Assembly (NCBI GenBank): GCA_017538465.1
Contig: JAFYIW010000067.1
Span: forward strand, 1 to 7,243
Length of the DNA: 7,243 nt
Direction: 5' to 3'
Origin: Victivallales bacterium
GTDB lineage: Bacteria; Verrucomicrobiota; Lentisphaeria; Oligosphaerales; Oligosphaeraceae
The position numbers and the translations under genes are program-made. The notes beneath the pieces are model-generated. The model had not been told where the DNA came from. It made no database searches and worked only from the letters and a program-made list of their open reading frames with translations. The stretch's first letter is position 1. Every line of letters begins with the position of its first letter. Positions 6,975 to 7,243 of this stretch are shown here, piece after piece.

Positions 6975-6978
6975 CACC

Positions 6979-7001
6979 AACTATAGTTCCGTGCGGGAAC
7001 T
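6979..7001. repeat. Overlapping palindrome and hairpin (AACTATAGTT; AGTTCC-GTGCG-GGAACT)
   Basis: AACTATAGTT (6979-6988) is a perfect 10-base palindrome. Its right half overlaps a perfect 6-base stem, AGTTCC (6985-6990) and GGAACT (6996-7001), with a 5-base loop. Two mutually exclusive pairings share the AGTT, which is unusual for random sequence but could be chance. It may be an operator-like site or part of a repeat. Confidence 0.5.
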
Positions 7002-7150
7002 CTTCAAACACCATCAACTTCTTTGTCCGTAAATACATAGAAAGTGATAAAGAATCTTCGTTTGCAAAGATTCCCTATCCTTTTTGGGGCATTCGCATCG
7101 TCGTCGATTAGACTTGATAATGATATCGTCTCCCCACCCTATTCGGTCTT

Positions 7151-7181
7151 TTTTCAACCCGTTCAACGGGGTCCCTGAAAA
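7151..7181. repeat. Imperfect long hairpin after the right-edge minus-strand frame
   Basis: Outer arms TTTTCA (7151-7156) and TGAAAA (7176-7181) flank an inner near-perfect palindrome, CCCGTT-C-AACGGG (7158-7170). It lies eight bases after the stop of the minus-strand frame that enters from the right edge, so it may end that transcript, but no U-run follows the stem in that direction. Confidence 0.45.
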
Positions 7182-7188
7182 GATGACT

Positions 7189-7242
7189 TCACCCCAGGGC
7201 GGCGCCAATCTGGCCAATCTTGATGGCGCCCTCGCGGATGAT
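7189..7242 (-). CDS. Possible C-terminus of a minus-strand gene entering from the right
   Basis: Seventeen codons, read leftward from the window edge, give IIREGAIKIGQIGAALG and a TGA at 7191-7189. The amino-acid pattern and GC-rich third positions look like coding sequence, and a hairpin follows. A 9-base tandem near-repeat (7204-7212, 7213-7221) encodes the KIG-QIG part. REGAIKI loosely recalls small S4-type RNA-binding proteins, but too little is visible to name a family, and the frame could be chance. Confidence 0.3.
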   Translation of the reverse strand: MIREGAIKIGQIGAALG

Positions 7243-7243
7243 C

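Larger units (their letters stand above)
6856..7188. other. Stretch without an intact gene; several short inverted repeats
   Basis: No convincing gene lies here apart from the 17-codon frame noted separately. A 33-codon minus-strand frame (6913-7014, ATG 7014) begins MVFEEFPHGTIVGG, and another minus-strand frame just upstream runs through SLIDDDANAPKRIGNL and ends inside its first codons. Neither matches a family I recognise, and the shift of frame between them suggests degraded coding DNA or a non-coding repeat. Base composition is richer in A and T than in the operon. Structured elements inside are the inverted repeats at 6946-6974, 6979-7001 and 7151-7181. Confidence 0.5.

Noticed and set aside
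6755..7111. Plus-strand 118-codon frame across the AlbA_2 remnant and the gene-free stretch
   Set aside because: Its first third is antisense to the AlbA_2 motifs and the rest shows no domain, signal peptide or ribosome site.

Overview
The window looks like chromosomal DNA from a bacterium with an outer membrane and GC-leaning codon use. A secreted DUF4838 glycosidase-like protein next to a small outer-membrane barrel suggests the PVC group (Lentisphaerae, Kiritimatiellae or Verrucomicrobia). This is inferred from family distribution only; there is no rRNA or other marker gene here.

Positions 1-6413 hold four plus-strand genes that are probably co-transcribed: (1) a secreted DUF4838 protein whose start codon lies before the window; (2) a predicted outer-membrane beta-barrel protein; (3) an MFS exporter resembling MdtG; (4) a polytopic GT-C (TMTC/DUF1736-like) membrane glycosyltransferase. 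Genes 3 and 4 overlap in an ATGA. Gene gaps are 92 and 54 bases, then a 4-base overlap. No convincing promoter or terminator lies between them. A role in envelope or surface glycans (building, exporting or trimming) would fit all four, but that is inference.

The transferase gene carries an in-frame heptamer tract (TCTCACC, three copies) beside a GGGGC/GCCCC palindrome. Two more copies of the heptamer sit just after its stop codon. Because seven is not a multiple of three, any change in copy number would shift the frame.

From about 6440 to 7188 the sequence becomes richer in A and T and holds no intact gene. It contains a minus-strand AlbA_2 (Schlafen-type) remnant broken by a one-base frameshift near 6677-6680 and cut short, an AT-rich palindrome at the broken end, a 17-codon reading frame with a strong ribosome binding site overlapping the remnant's TTG start, and several short inverted repeats. 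The last 54 bases may be the C-terminal end of another minus-strand gene. This part looks like a degraded intergenic or accessory segment.
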